From Humulus lupulus (Eukaryota > Streptophyta > Magnoliopsida > Rosales > Cannabaceae): DNA of 64,000 nucleotides. A program made the position numbers and the translations under genes. The stretch covers positions 112,743,061 to 112,807,060 of the forward strand of contig NC_084801.1 of assembly GCF_963169125.1 (NCBI RefSeq), written 5' to 3'. The notes under the pieces are model-generated. The model ran no database searches. It was not told the DNA's origin and saw only the letters and a list, made by a program, of their open reading frames with translations. Positions 1 to 11,320 of the stretch are shown piece after piece; the first letter of the stretch is position 1; every line of letters begins with the position of its first letter.

Positions 1-343
1 ATACGAATTAAGTCTATAATAATCGAAATCGTGGGTCAAACTCATAGTGTAAGAAATATTTGGGATGCTCGCCAACCAAGACACATGGGTTTTCGTTACT
101 TTGAGTGGATGGATAGGTAGTTAATAAAAGTCTAGGACGTTATATTAATTAAGATATTTCTCTATTTAAGTAAGTGAATATTTGTGACTCTCACATGTTA
201 ATATTGGTTAAATATAATGGTTAAGATGTTTACACATCGATGTGCAAAACACTTAACGATTTTCACTTAAGGTGAAGTGAAAACATGAGATTGTGTAGAA
301 GGCATCTAAAAGTGACTTTTATGGGTCTAAAGTGATACAATGA
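1..343. other. Unassigned AT-rich flank
   Basis: No coding potential or recognisable element end is visible. The stretch ends where a TGTAAC LTR terminus starts at 344. It is probably older repeat sequence into which that LTR inserted, but I see no motif that identifies it. Confidence 0.3.
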
Positions 344-830
344 TGTAACACCCTAAAATCTCTAATAGAATTTAGCGTATGGATTAGCGTGCCAGGAGGA
401 CATGTTTGATAATTTGATGCTAATTAAATTAATTAAGTGATTTATATGCTTATATGATTAAGTACGCATGATTATGTGTATTAGATGTGTTTAAAGACCC
501 ACTTTAGTTAAAGAAAAAGGCATTTTCGTAATTTTGACCCGTTGAGGGTATATTTGTAATTTTGCATACTATGTGCTTAAGACCACATTAATATGTGGAT
601 ATATTTGTGAGAATTGGTATGAGCCGATCTTTTTGGAGCAATTTAAAAGAAAAGTCACAATGGGGATTTATACCCTACTCTGGGTGAGCCAAGTGGTGTA
701 TCAGTAATTTTGTCTATTTTGAAAATTAATGGAATATGAGATAGAATTGGGGAAAATACTTGTATTTGGAAGATTAGTGAATTTAATTGGGAATTTTAAG
801 GGTGAGAGGGTTCCACCCCCTTGCGGGGTC
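344..830 (+). mobile_element. Truncated Ty3/gypsy LTR, 5' part
   Basis: The sequence starts TGTAACACCC and then follows the same order of blocks as the LTR at 29599: a 'gattagcgtgcc' block, a 'gacccgttgagggta' block, an 'agaccacatt..atgtgg' block and a 'gccgatc..aaaagtcaca' block. Similarity fades near 800-830, well short of the usual 2-3 kb, so only the upstream third of the LTR remains. The right edge is approximate. Confidence 0.7.
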
Positions 831-1199
831 ATTGGGACCCTCTAGCCTCAGATCCACTAGGTCCTCACCGACTCGATTGGTAGCATGGACAATGTCCGCC
901 TAACCCAGGTGAATAGTAGGGAGAAACAACAAGTTTTGGTACATATAGAATCAAGGGAAAATTTTGTAAAAATAAAGATAAAGTCAACATCGAGAGCACA
1001 TGGACTTCTTGGGAAGCCCTACCGCTAGAATACTCCTCTAGGTGAAGCATCGAGAGTGTAAACTACCTTATAAGCCTCCCCATCTCATGAGATGTGTTCA
1101 TCTCATATTAACAAAACCACCTCGAGTGGAAGGATGTCACGTCATCCAATGGCACAAAGCCACAAAGAGGTAGTCGTTGTTATGAAAATATGTATTGCC
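831..1199. other. Unassigned junction segment
   Basis: It lies between the truncated gypsy LTR and the minus-strand LTR fragment. A 61-codon minus frame (865-1050) resembles nothing I know. It may be leader sequence of the element that owned the neighbouring minus LTR, because it sits on the downstream side of that LTR's TATA box, but I see no primer-binding site. Confidence 0.25.
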
Positions 1200-1219
1200 T
1201 CAATGGAAATGGTAAGAAA

Positions 1220-1440
1220 TTATTACAACTCTATGCAAAATATTACAATAGACAAGGATTGATTAAATAAAGTGTTACAACTCTATAACTGAAAATACAA
1301 ATAAGATTAGAGAAAGAAGAAGAAGAGGATTGAAATAGAAAATACAACTCTTGACAAAAAGATACAAATAAACTTGAGGTAGTAAAAGGAAAGATGTAGA
1401 TGAGATTACAACTCTTAAGCAAAGATACAAATAAATATAA
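1220..1440. repeat. Degenerate tandem repeat in the LTR fragment
   Basis: A unit starting '(a/t)tacaactct' and continuing to 'gatacaaataa' recurs at about 1224, 1274, 1342 and 1406. Spacing is about 50-68 bases and copies differ by point changes and small indels. It lies in the presumed transcribed part of the minus-strand LTR. Confidence 0.5.
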
Positions 1441-1719
1441 CAAAAAAGATATGAAGAAAAACAATAGAAGAAAATAAGAACAAGAACAAAATAAAAAGAT
1501 ACTCTAACTCACGCAACCAAAGTGAAGAGTGTTGGGGATCACCAACTTGAATAAGGTTTGAAACCTTTGTCCAAAATCTTATATCCCCCTAACTCAAGCA
1601 CTAAGGGATATCTCTCAGATTTTGGAAATGCTTTCTGGAATTATCAAGCCTCAAGGTGTTTCTAGCCAAGTGCTCTAATGGATAGAAATGTTGTCTCTTA
1701 CAAGTGAGCATTAGGCTCC

Positions 1720-1727
1720 TATTTATA
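1720..1727 (-). promoter_or_regulatory. TATA box of the minus-strand LTR
   Basis: The reverse strand reads CTCTATAAATAGGAG, a near-perfect plant TATA box. Transcription would run toward lower coordinates through the pyrimidine-rich part of the LTR fragment. Confidence 0.55.
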
Positions 1728-2256
1728 GAGTTTAGAGACACCCTTTGAATTTCAAATTCCACCAACCCCCATGGATGTTACCAATGATTAATTGGGTGTT
1801 TTATGGAATTAAAATAGAGATTTGGGAGTTACTTGGCTGTTGGAATCGTTCAAAATTGGATAAAAACCGAAATTGTATGAAGCTGTCAGCCACTAGGGCC
1901 GCGGAGCTTGTTTCAAGCGCCGCGGCCCTTGGTCATTTTCAGCAACCAATTTTTTAAGTTTTTTCCAAAACGTTCCAATTTATTCCTACTTGATTTTGTA
2001 ACTTCCATACACAATATGGGAGTTAAAATGACATCTCTATCAGCCATTTCTCATATGGCTTTAAGAAATTCATCACAATATTGTGTAACAACAAATCTAC
2101 ACAATAATGGGTGATATTTAGGAGTTACAAATTTGTGATGAATTTGTAACACCAAATATGTTACATGTTTGGGTATTTCACATATATCCAAATAATGTAA
2201 CTCTCTATTATATGTTACAATGTGTGACACTCTATGTCGCATTTATTTAATCCAAA

Positions 2257-2308
2257 ACATTATATTATAAAATAATATAATATTACATTATATTATAAAA
2301 TAATATAA
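2257..2308. repeat. Duplicated AT hairpin
   Basis: A 24-base A/T palindrome occurs at 2257-2280 and again at 2285-2308, separated by TATT. Each copy can fold on itself (ATTATATTAT-aaa-ATAATATAAT), and the two copies can also cross-pair. Confidence 0.8.
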
Positions 2309-2610
2309 CAGTCGTGTCTTCAAATGGCGGAGATAAGGATCAACCATATCTTGATAGTCTTGATACTTCTCCAAAGTCCAATAACGGGTTCCTGGCCCTT
2401 CACTGCTATTTGAATATGAAAATGCATGCTTATTAGTGTTGCTGTTGTATGTGAAAGCTATTGAAATGCTTATTAGCCTTATGATTGTGAGTGTTCGCTT
2501 ATTTTTTCGGTTTTGGACGGTGGGGTGGTTTCAGGAACCCGTTATCATTGCTTGATAAGTCGAGTCGTTGATTGAAAATATACTTGGGTAGTTATGCCAA
2601 GGTGAACAAA

Positions 2611-3655
2611 ATGACTAGCCGACAGAGGTATTGAGGCTAGAGATATGACAAGGGTCAGAACCCTCCACTTGCCTCTCAGGATTGGCAGTGAGTGCTTGCT
2701 GATATGCAAGCGAGACTACAGAGACCAGAAGATGAGATTCGATTACTGAGACAATAGGTTCCACCAGGGAACGCTGCACCAGCTCTGCCACTTGCTATGG
2801 TACCAGTTCTGGTACACCCAGAAATTGAGAATAGGTGGGAATCACATTATGAGAGGTTCAAGAAAATCCTCCAACCTTTGAGGGAGGTCCAGATCCACTG
2901 AAGAATGAGCAGTGGATGAGCATGATTATCTCCATCCTGTATTTCATAAGGGTGGTGGTTAACGACAGGGTGGCCTATGCCACATATATGTTATGTGATG
3001 ATGCCTGCGTTTGGTGGGAGGTTGTATCTTACACTCGGAACGTCGCTGTATTGAGTTGAGACGAGTTCCAGGGTTTATTTAATGAGAAGTACTATAATGA
3101 TGTAGTTTGGACTGCGAAGGCAGATGAATACGCTAGATTGGTTCAGGGCAACATGACTGTAACTGAGTATGCCCTGAGGTTTGACAGGTTGGCCTAGTTT
3201 TCATCTAACTTGGTGCCAACCGATGCCGCCAGGAGAGAGAGATTTGTTCGGGGATTAAACCCCATGATAGCATGGGATGTCAGGATTACCTCAGTGCATA
3301 GAGTCACTACATATGCTAAGGTAGTTGAGAAAGCCCTTATTGTTGAGGGTGCAGATGACAAGATTTGGCGTGAGAGCGTTGATAAGTGTGATTCCCAGAG
3401 GAGGGTACCTCCATTTATTGGACCTGGTAGGGGCGGAGGCTCTAGTGACCAGAAGAGGAAGACCCTAAACACTTTTACTAGTCTGTTCCAGATAGGAGGG
3501 GTCAGGGTACTCAGGGTGGCTGCCATGGCGGCAATGAGACATGGAGAAATTATCCAGTGTGTGCTAGGTGGAGGAGGCGCCATTTGGGAGAATGTCGGGG
3601 TAAGGCATGCTTCCTTTGCGAGGTAGTGGGACATTTCCCGAAAGACTAACTGCAA
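2611..3655 (+). pseudogene. gag: G1 gag remnant (Ty3/gypsy)
   Basis: This is a decayed capsid-nucleocapsid gene of a chromovirus-type element. The likely start is the ATG at 2611, which aligns with the G3 gag start but meets a stop after seven codons. The capsid core is recognisable at 3100-3370 (NMTVTEYALRFDRLA, then LVPTDAARRERFVRGLNPMI), with a TAG at about 3195. A zinc knuckle lies near 3590-3645: CFLC and GH are present, but a frame error and stop replace the last cysteine. Multiple frames are needed, so it is not functional. Confidence 0.8.
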
Positions 3656-5486
3656 TGGAAGAAAGGGGTACAGAAGAAAGGTGATAGTTTGACTTCAACC
3701 TGAGTGTTCACGTTGACCCAGTCAGAGGCAGAGGCTATTCCCTCGGTAATGACAGGTTAGATTTATAGTGCTAGCTCTACTTATACTATATTGATTGATT
3801 CTGGTGTTATGCATGTGGTTGTTTTTAGTATGGTGATAAATAGACTTTGTAGACCATGTGATGTGTATGCTTTAGGATTCGGGACCTTGCTGCCAATAGG
3901 GGAGGTGGTAGTCTCTAGGAGAAGGTTTAGATCATTACCAATGGAGGTAGATAAAAGGGAATTATCCGTAGATCTGATTGGGCTAGCTATATAAGATTTT
4001 GATATGATTTTGGGCATGGATTGGTTAGCCAAGTATGGGGTTACTATTGATTTCAAAAGGAGGATGGTGACCTTTGAGCCTGGGAGATGACCAATTTGTG
4101 TTTGTGGGTGCTGTGATCGGGTCTCACATTCCTATGATCTTGGCACTAAAGGCTAAAGACCTATTGCAAGGAGGTTTCATAGGATTCCTAGCGAGCGTAG
4201 TGGATACCACCAGGGATGTGCTAGTCAAGTCAGCAAAGATCAGATTGGGCTATGAGTTCTTAAATGTGTTCCCAAAGGATCTGCCGGGGTTACTGCGGCA
4301 TGAGGAGATTGAGTTGGCACTGGGAACATAACCAATATCTAGGCACCATTAAGAATGGTTTTACTAGAATTGAAGGAAATTAAGGTACAATTGTAGGTGT
4401 TACTTGATTTAGGATTCATTATACCCAGCTTCTCATTGTGAGGTGCACTAGCGTTGTTTGTTAAACATGCTAACCATCAAGAACAACTATCCACTGCCAA
4501 GGAATGATGAATTGTATGACCAGTTTTAGGGTAAGACAATATTCTCAAAGACTGATCTTCGTTCTGGTTATCACCAGATGAGGATCAAAGATGAGGACAT
4601 CCCAAAGATAGTCTTTCGCACGAGATATGGGAATTATGAGTTTCTATTCATGTCCTTTGGGTTGACCAATGCCCGGCAACATTTATGGATCTGAAGAATA
4701 GGGTGTTCTAATATTACTTGTACAAGTTTGTGATTGTCTTCATTGATGACATACTAGTCAACTCTCAGTCAGAGACAGAGCACGAGTAGCAACTCTGATT
4801 AGTGCTACAAAGATTGAGGGAGCATAGGTTGTATGCCAAGTTTAAGAAATGTGAGTTCTGGATACCTCAGGTGACCTTTCTCGGTTAAATTTTCAGTAAG
4901 GAATGAATTATGAAAGATCCGACCAAGATCAAGGCTGTGAGAGATTGGGCAAAGAACAAGAGTGCCCCAAGGATCAGTCCTAGGTTCAGTGGGATACTAT
5001 CAACGTTTTGTTGAAGGGTTCTCATGGATTGTAACCATCGAGAGAGTTGACATGTAAGAACATGAAGTTCATTTGGTTTGATAGATGTGATAACAATTTT
5101 CAAGAGTTGAAGCGCCAGTTGGTCACCTCTTCGATATTGAGTCTTCCTTCAAATCAAGGAAACTTTTTGGATTATTGCGATGCATCGAGGCATGGGCTTG
5201 CAGGCTGGTAAGGTAATTTCCTATACCTCAAGAAAGTTGAAGGAATATGAGGAACGTTATTCTACTCATGATCTAGAGTTGGCCGCACTGTATTCATACT
5301 GTAGGTGTGGCGACATTATCTATATGGGGAGAAGTGCGAGGTTTATATTGATCATAAAAGTTTCAAGTACTTTTGACACAGAAGGATTTGAAGATGCGAC
5401 AAAGACGTTGGTTGGAGTTGGTAAAGGATTATGATTGTGAGATTCTTTATCAACAAGGGAAAGCCTACTTGGTAGTAGATGCTTTG
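3656..5486 (+). pseudogene. pol: G1 pol remnant: PR-RT-RNase H
   Basis: Domains run in normal order. Protease is at about 3780-4070, with ILIDSGV where intact relatives read LIDSGAT, and the later ILGMDWL motif. RT is at 4070-5050, with DLRSGYHQ near 4558, the [11 protein letters not shown] block and a FIDDILV catalytic site near 4739. RNase H starts near 5172 (YCDASR). Many stops and indels interrupt it. The reading breaks at 5486 in the RNase H C-terminus, exactly where LTR D begins, so integrase and chromodomain are missing. Confidence 0.85.
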
Positions 5487-6049
5487 TGTAACACCCTACT
5501 ACCCAGAGACCGTTACAATGTGTATGTTAAATAGTGCTAAACTTGCTAAACTTGCTAAACAAGCCATTTCGCAATAATCGTGTAACTAAACGTGATTAAC
5601 AGGTTAGGGTTAAAAATTTTGGTCAAAGAAACAAACGTTTCACTAAAATGTTCACTGTACACATGAGATCCCAAAATTCATTTGAAAGGTTAATTATAAT
5701 AACAGAGTTACAACCTGCCAACCTAAGCGAAAAAATAAGATTTGAGCCTAGTTCCTCTATAAACCCTCGACCGCGGTGGTCGAGCAGCCACATATGTACA
5801 CATCGTCATCTAAGCTCTCCAACTGAAGGATGGTCCAACTTTCTTTTCTCTTTACCTACACCACATAGCACCCATGAGCCGAGGCTCAGCAAGAAGACTT
5901 AAACATGCTCATATGAAGTTAATAAAATTTACAAAATCGTAATAACCAATCCTAGCAGTAATAACCCTACTCACGCATGCATATAGGTACAAATAAATTA
6001 TTATGGAATCATTATGGGGTTCCAGCCCTAATCAGATCATCATAGAGTC

Positions 6050-6690
6050 AACCCGGGGTTCTTTGCCCTGAATAGATGACAATAGAGTCAACCTGGGTTC
6101 CATTGCTCTGTCCTATGTATAACCAACTTTGGAGCTGATCTAGCATACCCAGCGCTAAGTTTTCTTCGACCAATAGATCGGTCAAACGTATGATGTGCTC
6201 CTGGCTAGGCTAAACCATATGGACCAGCGCTCCGCGCTATTGCCATGCTTGACTAATAAGTCAATGCCTTACGACCAACACTCAGCATGCTAATGTCATC
6301 CTCGACTAATAAGTCAATGCTTTACGACTAGCATTCCCCGTGCTAATGTCATCCTTGATTAATAAGTCAACGTTACGATATGAGACTAATAAGTCACCTT
6401 GGGTCCCTTAGCCCTATCCTCTGTATGGGCGTACCTGGTGCAGATCAGAACTCCACGTGCTAATGTCATCCTTGACTAGTAAGTCAATGCTAGTATATGG
6501 GACTAGTAAGTCACCTTGGGTCCCATTGCCCTATCCTTCGTATAACCAGCTTTGGAGTTGATCTAGCGTACCTGGCGCTGAGTTTTCCCTGACCAATAGG
6601 TCAGTTAAGCATATGATGTGCTCCTGGTTAAACTTAACCATAACGACCAGCGCTCAGTGCGCTATTGCCATCCTTAACTAATAAGTCAAG
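6050..6690. repeat. W-box palindrome minisatellite in LTR D
   Basis: A unit of roughly 115-120 bases recurs, containing 'gactaataagtcacc', 'gggtcc', a 'ccctatcctctgtat' block and 'gctaatgtcatcc'. Several copies carry the dyad TTGACTAATAAGTCAA or a one-base variant (near 6249, 6303, 6353, 6467 and 6671), which is two WRKY W-box cores in inverted orientation. Confidence 0.75.
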
Positions 6691-6691
6691 C

Positions 6692-6696
6692 CTTTC
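6692..6696. other. Target-site duplication of solo LTR E
   Basis: CTTTC here matches CTTTC at 8972-8976. LTR F has a single CTTTC at 26631-26635 in the same context. Confidence 0.92.
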
Positions 6697-8971
6697 TATA
6701 ACGCCCGGGTAGCCAAGACCGTTACACTGTGTGTTTATAAAAGTGTAGGACTTGCTAATCAAGTCAGTTAGTTGAAAACGTGTCGCTAACACCATTAGTG
6801 AACTAGGGTTAAAAGGGTTTTGGTCATAAAAGATACTTCTCGTATAAATAAACATTTTATACATGGGATCCCAAAAGAAATAACGTTTGAAGGACAATTT
6901 AGAAAAATGTCCAGAGTATATACATCAATTGGCCACTCTAAGGACAAAACAGACATTTAAGGTCTTCCTGTTCCTATCCCTCCCTCAACAGTGGTGGCCG
7001 AGCAGCTAATCATGTAGATTCTACCTCTAAAGCTCTCCAAATCAGGGCTGATCAAGCTTACCTTTGCCTTTACCTGCACCACGTAGCACCCGTGAGCCAA
7101 GGCCCAGCAAGAAAACCATAATATCATAGCATAAACAATGACAATAACCAAATAATTCTTTAAGCATGATCATATATTCACCAGACCATGAAATTTACAA
7201 GATTAGTAAACATAACCAGCAAATCTACAAACTAATACTCTAATATTCAGTATATCATATTCATCAATTAACAATAGCAACCAAATCATACAATAACCAG
7301 GGTCGACGCCTTAGGTCGCACCCTCTCTTTACACCACTGATCCGGTTCGCTTAAACTGAGCTCAGTGAATATTAAGCTGTCCTCAGCTACCATTGGCTGA
7401 GCCCCGCTCTGTGTGCCATTATAAACTCTGGCACTCTTAGGCCGTTTGTTTTACATTTCCATGGCATAATACCACCTTACATAATTCATATAAGAATAAG
7501 GAGCCCTTAGTCCCGTCATACAGTCACAACCGAGTGCGGTTTTCTTACCTTTAATTCCAAGTGTTCTCATTACGAGACATGACCCTTGAGCACAATCTGT
7601 TTCCCGAGCCCTAGCTTACACCTAGTCACAACCAAGATAAGGGATTCCATCAATAATAATTGTATAAAGGTTTCTGGACCAAGTTCTAGCCTCCGGAACA
7701 TCGAATTCCACCAAACACGGTAATGGAATCGATCCCGAGCACCCTAGGTTAGGTTCCCGTGCCTAAAACCTCCTTAAGGCCAAAAATGCCCTTAAGAGCC
7801 GCAGCCCTAAGCTCTCTATGCTGCGGCCGACCCCTATCTAGAGGCCCAACCTCAACAAATAACAGACACGGGACGCGGCCCAACACTTCCCATGCCACGA
7901 CCCGCTCTATATCCTCAGCTCACATCTGCTCTAGAGGGCCATGACACACCAAGAAACGAGCCGTGGCCCGACCCCTTAGAACCCAGAAAACTCACAATTT
8001 TTAACAATCAAACCTCACTCAATTCAACCAAAATCCATCCAAATGACACGAATTAACTTCCACAACAACTCTAATATATTCCCAGTAGTAAAACCCAACA
8101 AAAACCTAACTTAGAAACTCATCAAAACTACATTTCAATCTTTGGAACCCATAGGCTCAAAAACACTAAAACCCAGCAAAGAAAACATGCAATTTAATTA
8201 CCAAGAATTTAATTTAAAGCTTACCTCAATTCCTGATTGAATCCACTAGCTATCACTGAGCTAATCCCTAAAGTTCCAGCTCAAATTCTTGAGTCTCTAG
8301 ATAAATCCTCCTTTGGTTTCAATAGCTTCCTTGAGAGAGAGTTTGAGAGTTTAGGAAAAGGTGAGTGAGCTGAGTGAAAAGGGAAAAGCCGGTTTAGCTA
8401 AATTCTACTATTTTCTTAATTTTGTTTTATCCACCCTTAGTTAATTAAGTTAATCCCAAAGCTCGAGGTACCAAAAATGTCCCCGAGGGAAAAATGGTAA
8501 ATCTCCCCAGTATTCCCTACTAAGCTTCCTAACCTCAAATATATCTCCAATTATTTATTTCCATGTCCCGATAACCCAAATAACTGTCTAATACCCAAAA
8601 TACCCCTTGACTCGCCTCGAGTCATGTATTCGATCCCGTTATGACTTTCTCGCTAACTGGCTTCCTAGGATCGCCTCAAGCCGCATGCTGCAAATATATC
8701 CAAATAATAATGTGGTCTTCACAATTATAACATATAATTACATTTATACCCTCAACGGGATAAAATTACAAATATACCCCCTTAAGCTAAACAGGGCCTA
8801 CCTGCATACTAATACTCTTAGACATGCATTTCATATATCCATATAATCATATAAGCACGCTTATCACGGAATCATGCATTAAATCATTTAATTCACACAT
8901 AAACCAATTATGCCCTCCCGGCATACTAATCAAGGCCCTTAAGCCTTATTAGTGATTTTTGGGTCGTTACA
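6697..8971 (-). mobile_element. Solo LTR E (2275 bp)
   Basis: A complete LTR with no internal region: the minus-strand 5' terminus TGTAACGACCC is at 8971 and the 3' terminus at 6697 (GGGCGTTATA, so the last CA has become TA). It is flanked by the perfect 5-bp duplication CTTTC at 6692-6696 and 8972-8976. The same host sequence without the insert is present in LTR F at 26631. It therefore inserted into LTR D and later lost its interior by LTR-LTR recombination. Confidence 0.93.
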
Positions 8972-9852
8972 CTTTCTCAATAAGATAATGCCAACATGAA
9001 TATATCATATGTTAAATATCAAGATACAAAGCATTCAACATGCTTAATCAATAATCATAAGCATAATCATAATCATGCACATACTCAGGCGTTCATGCCC
9101 TATTCATGTTCCTGTTCAACAATTCAGAATCACAAGCATAATAATAATCATGCACATTCACAGAGACTCAGGCTCTAATCAATTCTATTTTCAACGTTTA
9201 GGGCATGCCATAATCACATGTATCACATAATGGATGCAGTTTTCTTACCTTTAGTCCAAGCACAGGTTACCAATAAATGACCCTCAAGCACGATCCTGAT
9301 TCTGAGCCCCTAGCGATAACCTAGTCACAACCATAATATAGAATTCAGTTCATAATGAGTAAACACAAGATTTTGGACTGAGTCATAGCCTCCGGGATGT
9401 CGAATCCTACCGATTCGGGTAGTAAAATCGATCTCGAGCCCATCGGTTTAAGTTCCTATGACTAAAACCCCACTTTGGCCAAAACTGCCCTTTTGGGTCG
9501 TGGCCCCAAAATCCTGAGCTGCGGCTTGCTCAAGAATAAGGGCTAAAACCCTCTCTGTCTATGTCATGAGCTACGGTCCAAAGTGCCCCCAATAGCCAAT
9601 CTACCTGCTTCTTCAAGCCTGGGTAACGACACATAAGAAAAGGGTCGCGGGCCAACCACGAACTCAGCCATAAAACTCAAATTTTCCCATTTGAAAACCT
9701 TGCAAAAACCTATCCAAACATACCCAAATATCAAAAACAAAGTTCCCAATCTTCTCAATGGCCAAAAACCATCAAAACCCAAGCTTCAAACCATTCAAAA
9801 TCTCCTCAAAACAAAAAATCCCAATTCAAAACTTAAGAACTTTCAGGAAACG

Positions 9853-10335
9853 GAAAGTGTCGATGATAAGGCCAATCCATAGGCCACCTGACCAATCCTC
9901 TCAAGGATTTCCAACGATCCTACTAATCTAGGGCTCAACATTCCCTTTTCCCAACTCTCCTCACCCTTACCATGGTGAGACTCTAAGGAAGACATAGTTT
10001 GCCACTTGGAACTCCACGTTCCTGCAATATAAATTAACATAACTTTTTTGTCTATTTTGAGAAGCGAGCATCCGAGCTCTAATCTTTTCAATAGCTCGGA
10101 TCCCAAGTTCAATAGACCAAATAATCCTAATTCACATGTTTCCCAATCTCGTATAATATGAGATTCATGCATAACCTCCCATTTAATCTCAGTATCCATC
10201 GGATCCCAAGTCCAATCCTTGTACCTCGATAAACTCATTCCTGACACTGTATAGTCCTTAGCTAATCCAGCTAAGACTTTCCCTCTAATCTTTGCCATCT
10301 GTGGGTCACTCAACTGTTTCATTTACTCCTCTCTA
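9853..10335 (-). pseudogene. pol: Inverted pol scrap: integrase N-terminus joined to pol tail
   Basis: Read on the minus strand, about 160 codons follow chromovirus pol. A segment before the integrase zinc finger (VLAGLAKDYTVSGMSLS, then a HESH motif) is joined by an internal deletion to the post-integrase region (a damaged version of the segment G2 carries at 13380-13560, then RLVGSLEILERIGQVAYGLAL). The catalytic core is gone. The left edge abuts truncated LTR D and the right edge abuts oppositely oriented G2, so both are rearrangement breakpoints. Confidence 0.8.
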
Positions 10336-10408
10336 AAAGAGTAATGACTATACAGTGGGGCATCTCAGGAGAGACTGCCCAACAGTGAAGAAAGGTGAAG
10401 CATGAAAG
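10336..10408 (+). pseudogene. gag: G2 gag tail
   Basis: Only the end of the nucleocapsid zinc knuckle survives (GHLRRDCPTV at about 10352-10385), followed by a TGA just before the protease region. The rest of gag, the primer site and the 5' LTR are absent. The last zinc-knuckle residues are in frame with protease, consistent with a single gag-pol frame in this group. Confidence 0.7.
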
Positions 10409-11320
10409 GTGGATAGCTTGACTCCAGCTCAAGTATTCACTTTGTCACAGGCAGAGGTCGTGGCTAGTCCCTCAGTAGTGATAGGTCAGCTTTCTAGCAC
10501 TGGCACTCCTTTTACTGTATTGATTGATTCTGGTGCTACACATTCCTTTGTTTCTAGTAAAGTGATTGATAGATTGTGTAGACCTAGTGAATATCGGACT
10601 GCAGGGTTGGGGACTTTGTTGCCTACAAGGGAACTGGTAGTTTCTAAGAGATGGATTAGGGCACTGCCAGTGATGGTTGATAGTAGGGAACTTTCAGTGG
10701 ATCTGATTAAGTTAGATTTGGAGGATTTTGATATGATCTTAGGGATGGATTGGTTGGTCAGGTATGGGGCTACTATTGACTACAGGAAGAAGATGGTGAC
10801 TTTTGAGCCTGAGGGCGAGGATCCTTTTGTCTTTGTGGGTGCATTGTCTAGACCCCGCGTACCCATGATTTTAGCATTGAGAGCCAGAGACTTGCTACAG
10901 GGGGGATGTATAGGTTTTCTGGCTAGCGTGGTCGATACTACTAGGGCTATGCTAGCAGGGCCAGGAGAGACCAGATTGGTGTGTGAGTTTTTGGATGTAT
11001 TTCCTGAGGATCTACCAGGATTTCCGTCGCGTAGGGAGATTCAGTTTGTGATTGAGTTAGCACCGGGGACAGAACCAGTATCACGGGCACCATATAGGAT
11101 GGCACCAGCAGAGTTGAAGGAATTGAAGATACAGCTGGAAGAACTTTTGGATTTGGGATTCATCAGGCTTAGTTATTCTCCATGGGGCGCTCCAGTGTTA
11201 TTTTTTAAGAAGAAGGACGTGACTCTAAGAATGTGTATAGACTACAGAGAATTGAACAAGTTGACTATCAAGAATAAGTACCCTCTACCAAGGATTGATG
11301 ACTTGTTCGATCAGCTGTAG
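10409..11320 (+). pseudogene. pol: G2 protease and RT N-terminus
   Basis: This is the longest good frame in the window, 303 codons. The retropepsin motif [10 protein letters not shown] sits near residues 38-47, ILGMDWL near 110, and the protease-RT linker follows. RT begins with the [10 protein letters not shown] and SPWGAPVLF motifs and [12 protein letters not shown], and the frame ends at DQL with TAG at 11318, where relatives have CAG. Catalytic protease residues look intact. This portion is much better preserved than G1. Confidence 0.9.

Larger units (their letters stand above)
1200..2256 (-). mobile_element. Minus-strand LTR fragment of another family
   Basis: The reverse strand shows LTR architecture: a canonical TATAAATA box at 1720-1727, a transcribed region rich in T and pyrimidine downstream of it, and repeated 'gagttgta' blocks toward 1220. 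The sequence differs from the chromovirus LTRs and lacks their islands. It could be a copia-type LTR. Neither end could be fixed, so both limits are approximate. A GC-rich block with two CCGCGG palindromes sits at 1896-1928. Confidence 0.45.
5487..9852 (-). mobile_element. LTR D, minus strand, interrupted and 5'-truncated
   Basis: The outer edge TGTAACACCC at 5487 is the 3' terminus of a minus-oriented LTR inserted into G1 pol. It is a close relative of LTR F (25364-28298), sharing the W-box minisatellite, the conserved island at 5765-5905 and the CCGCGG-type block near 9490-9650. Solo LTR E splits it at 6697-8971. Upstream it stops near 9852, inside the sequence matching F at about 27530, and joins a pol fragment. 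The LTR start and any polypurine tract are therefore lost. Confidence 0.8.

Noticed and set aside
3194..3655. 153-codon minus-strand frame
   Set aside because: Shadow of G1 gag; its Pro/Ser-rich content is the complement of gag codons.
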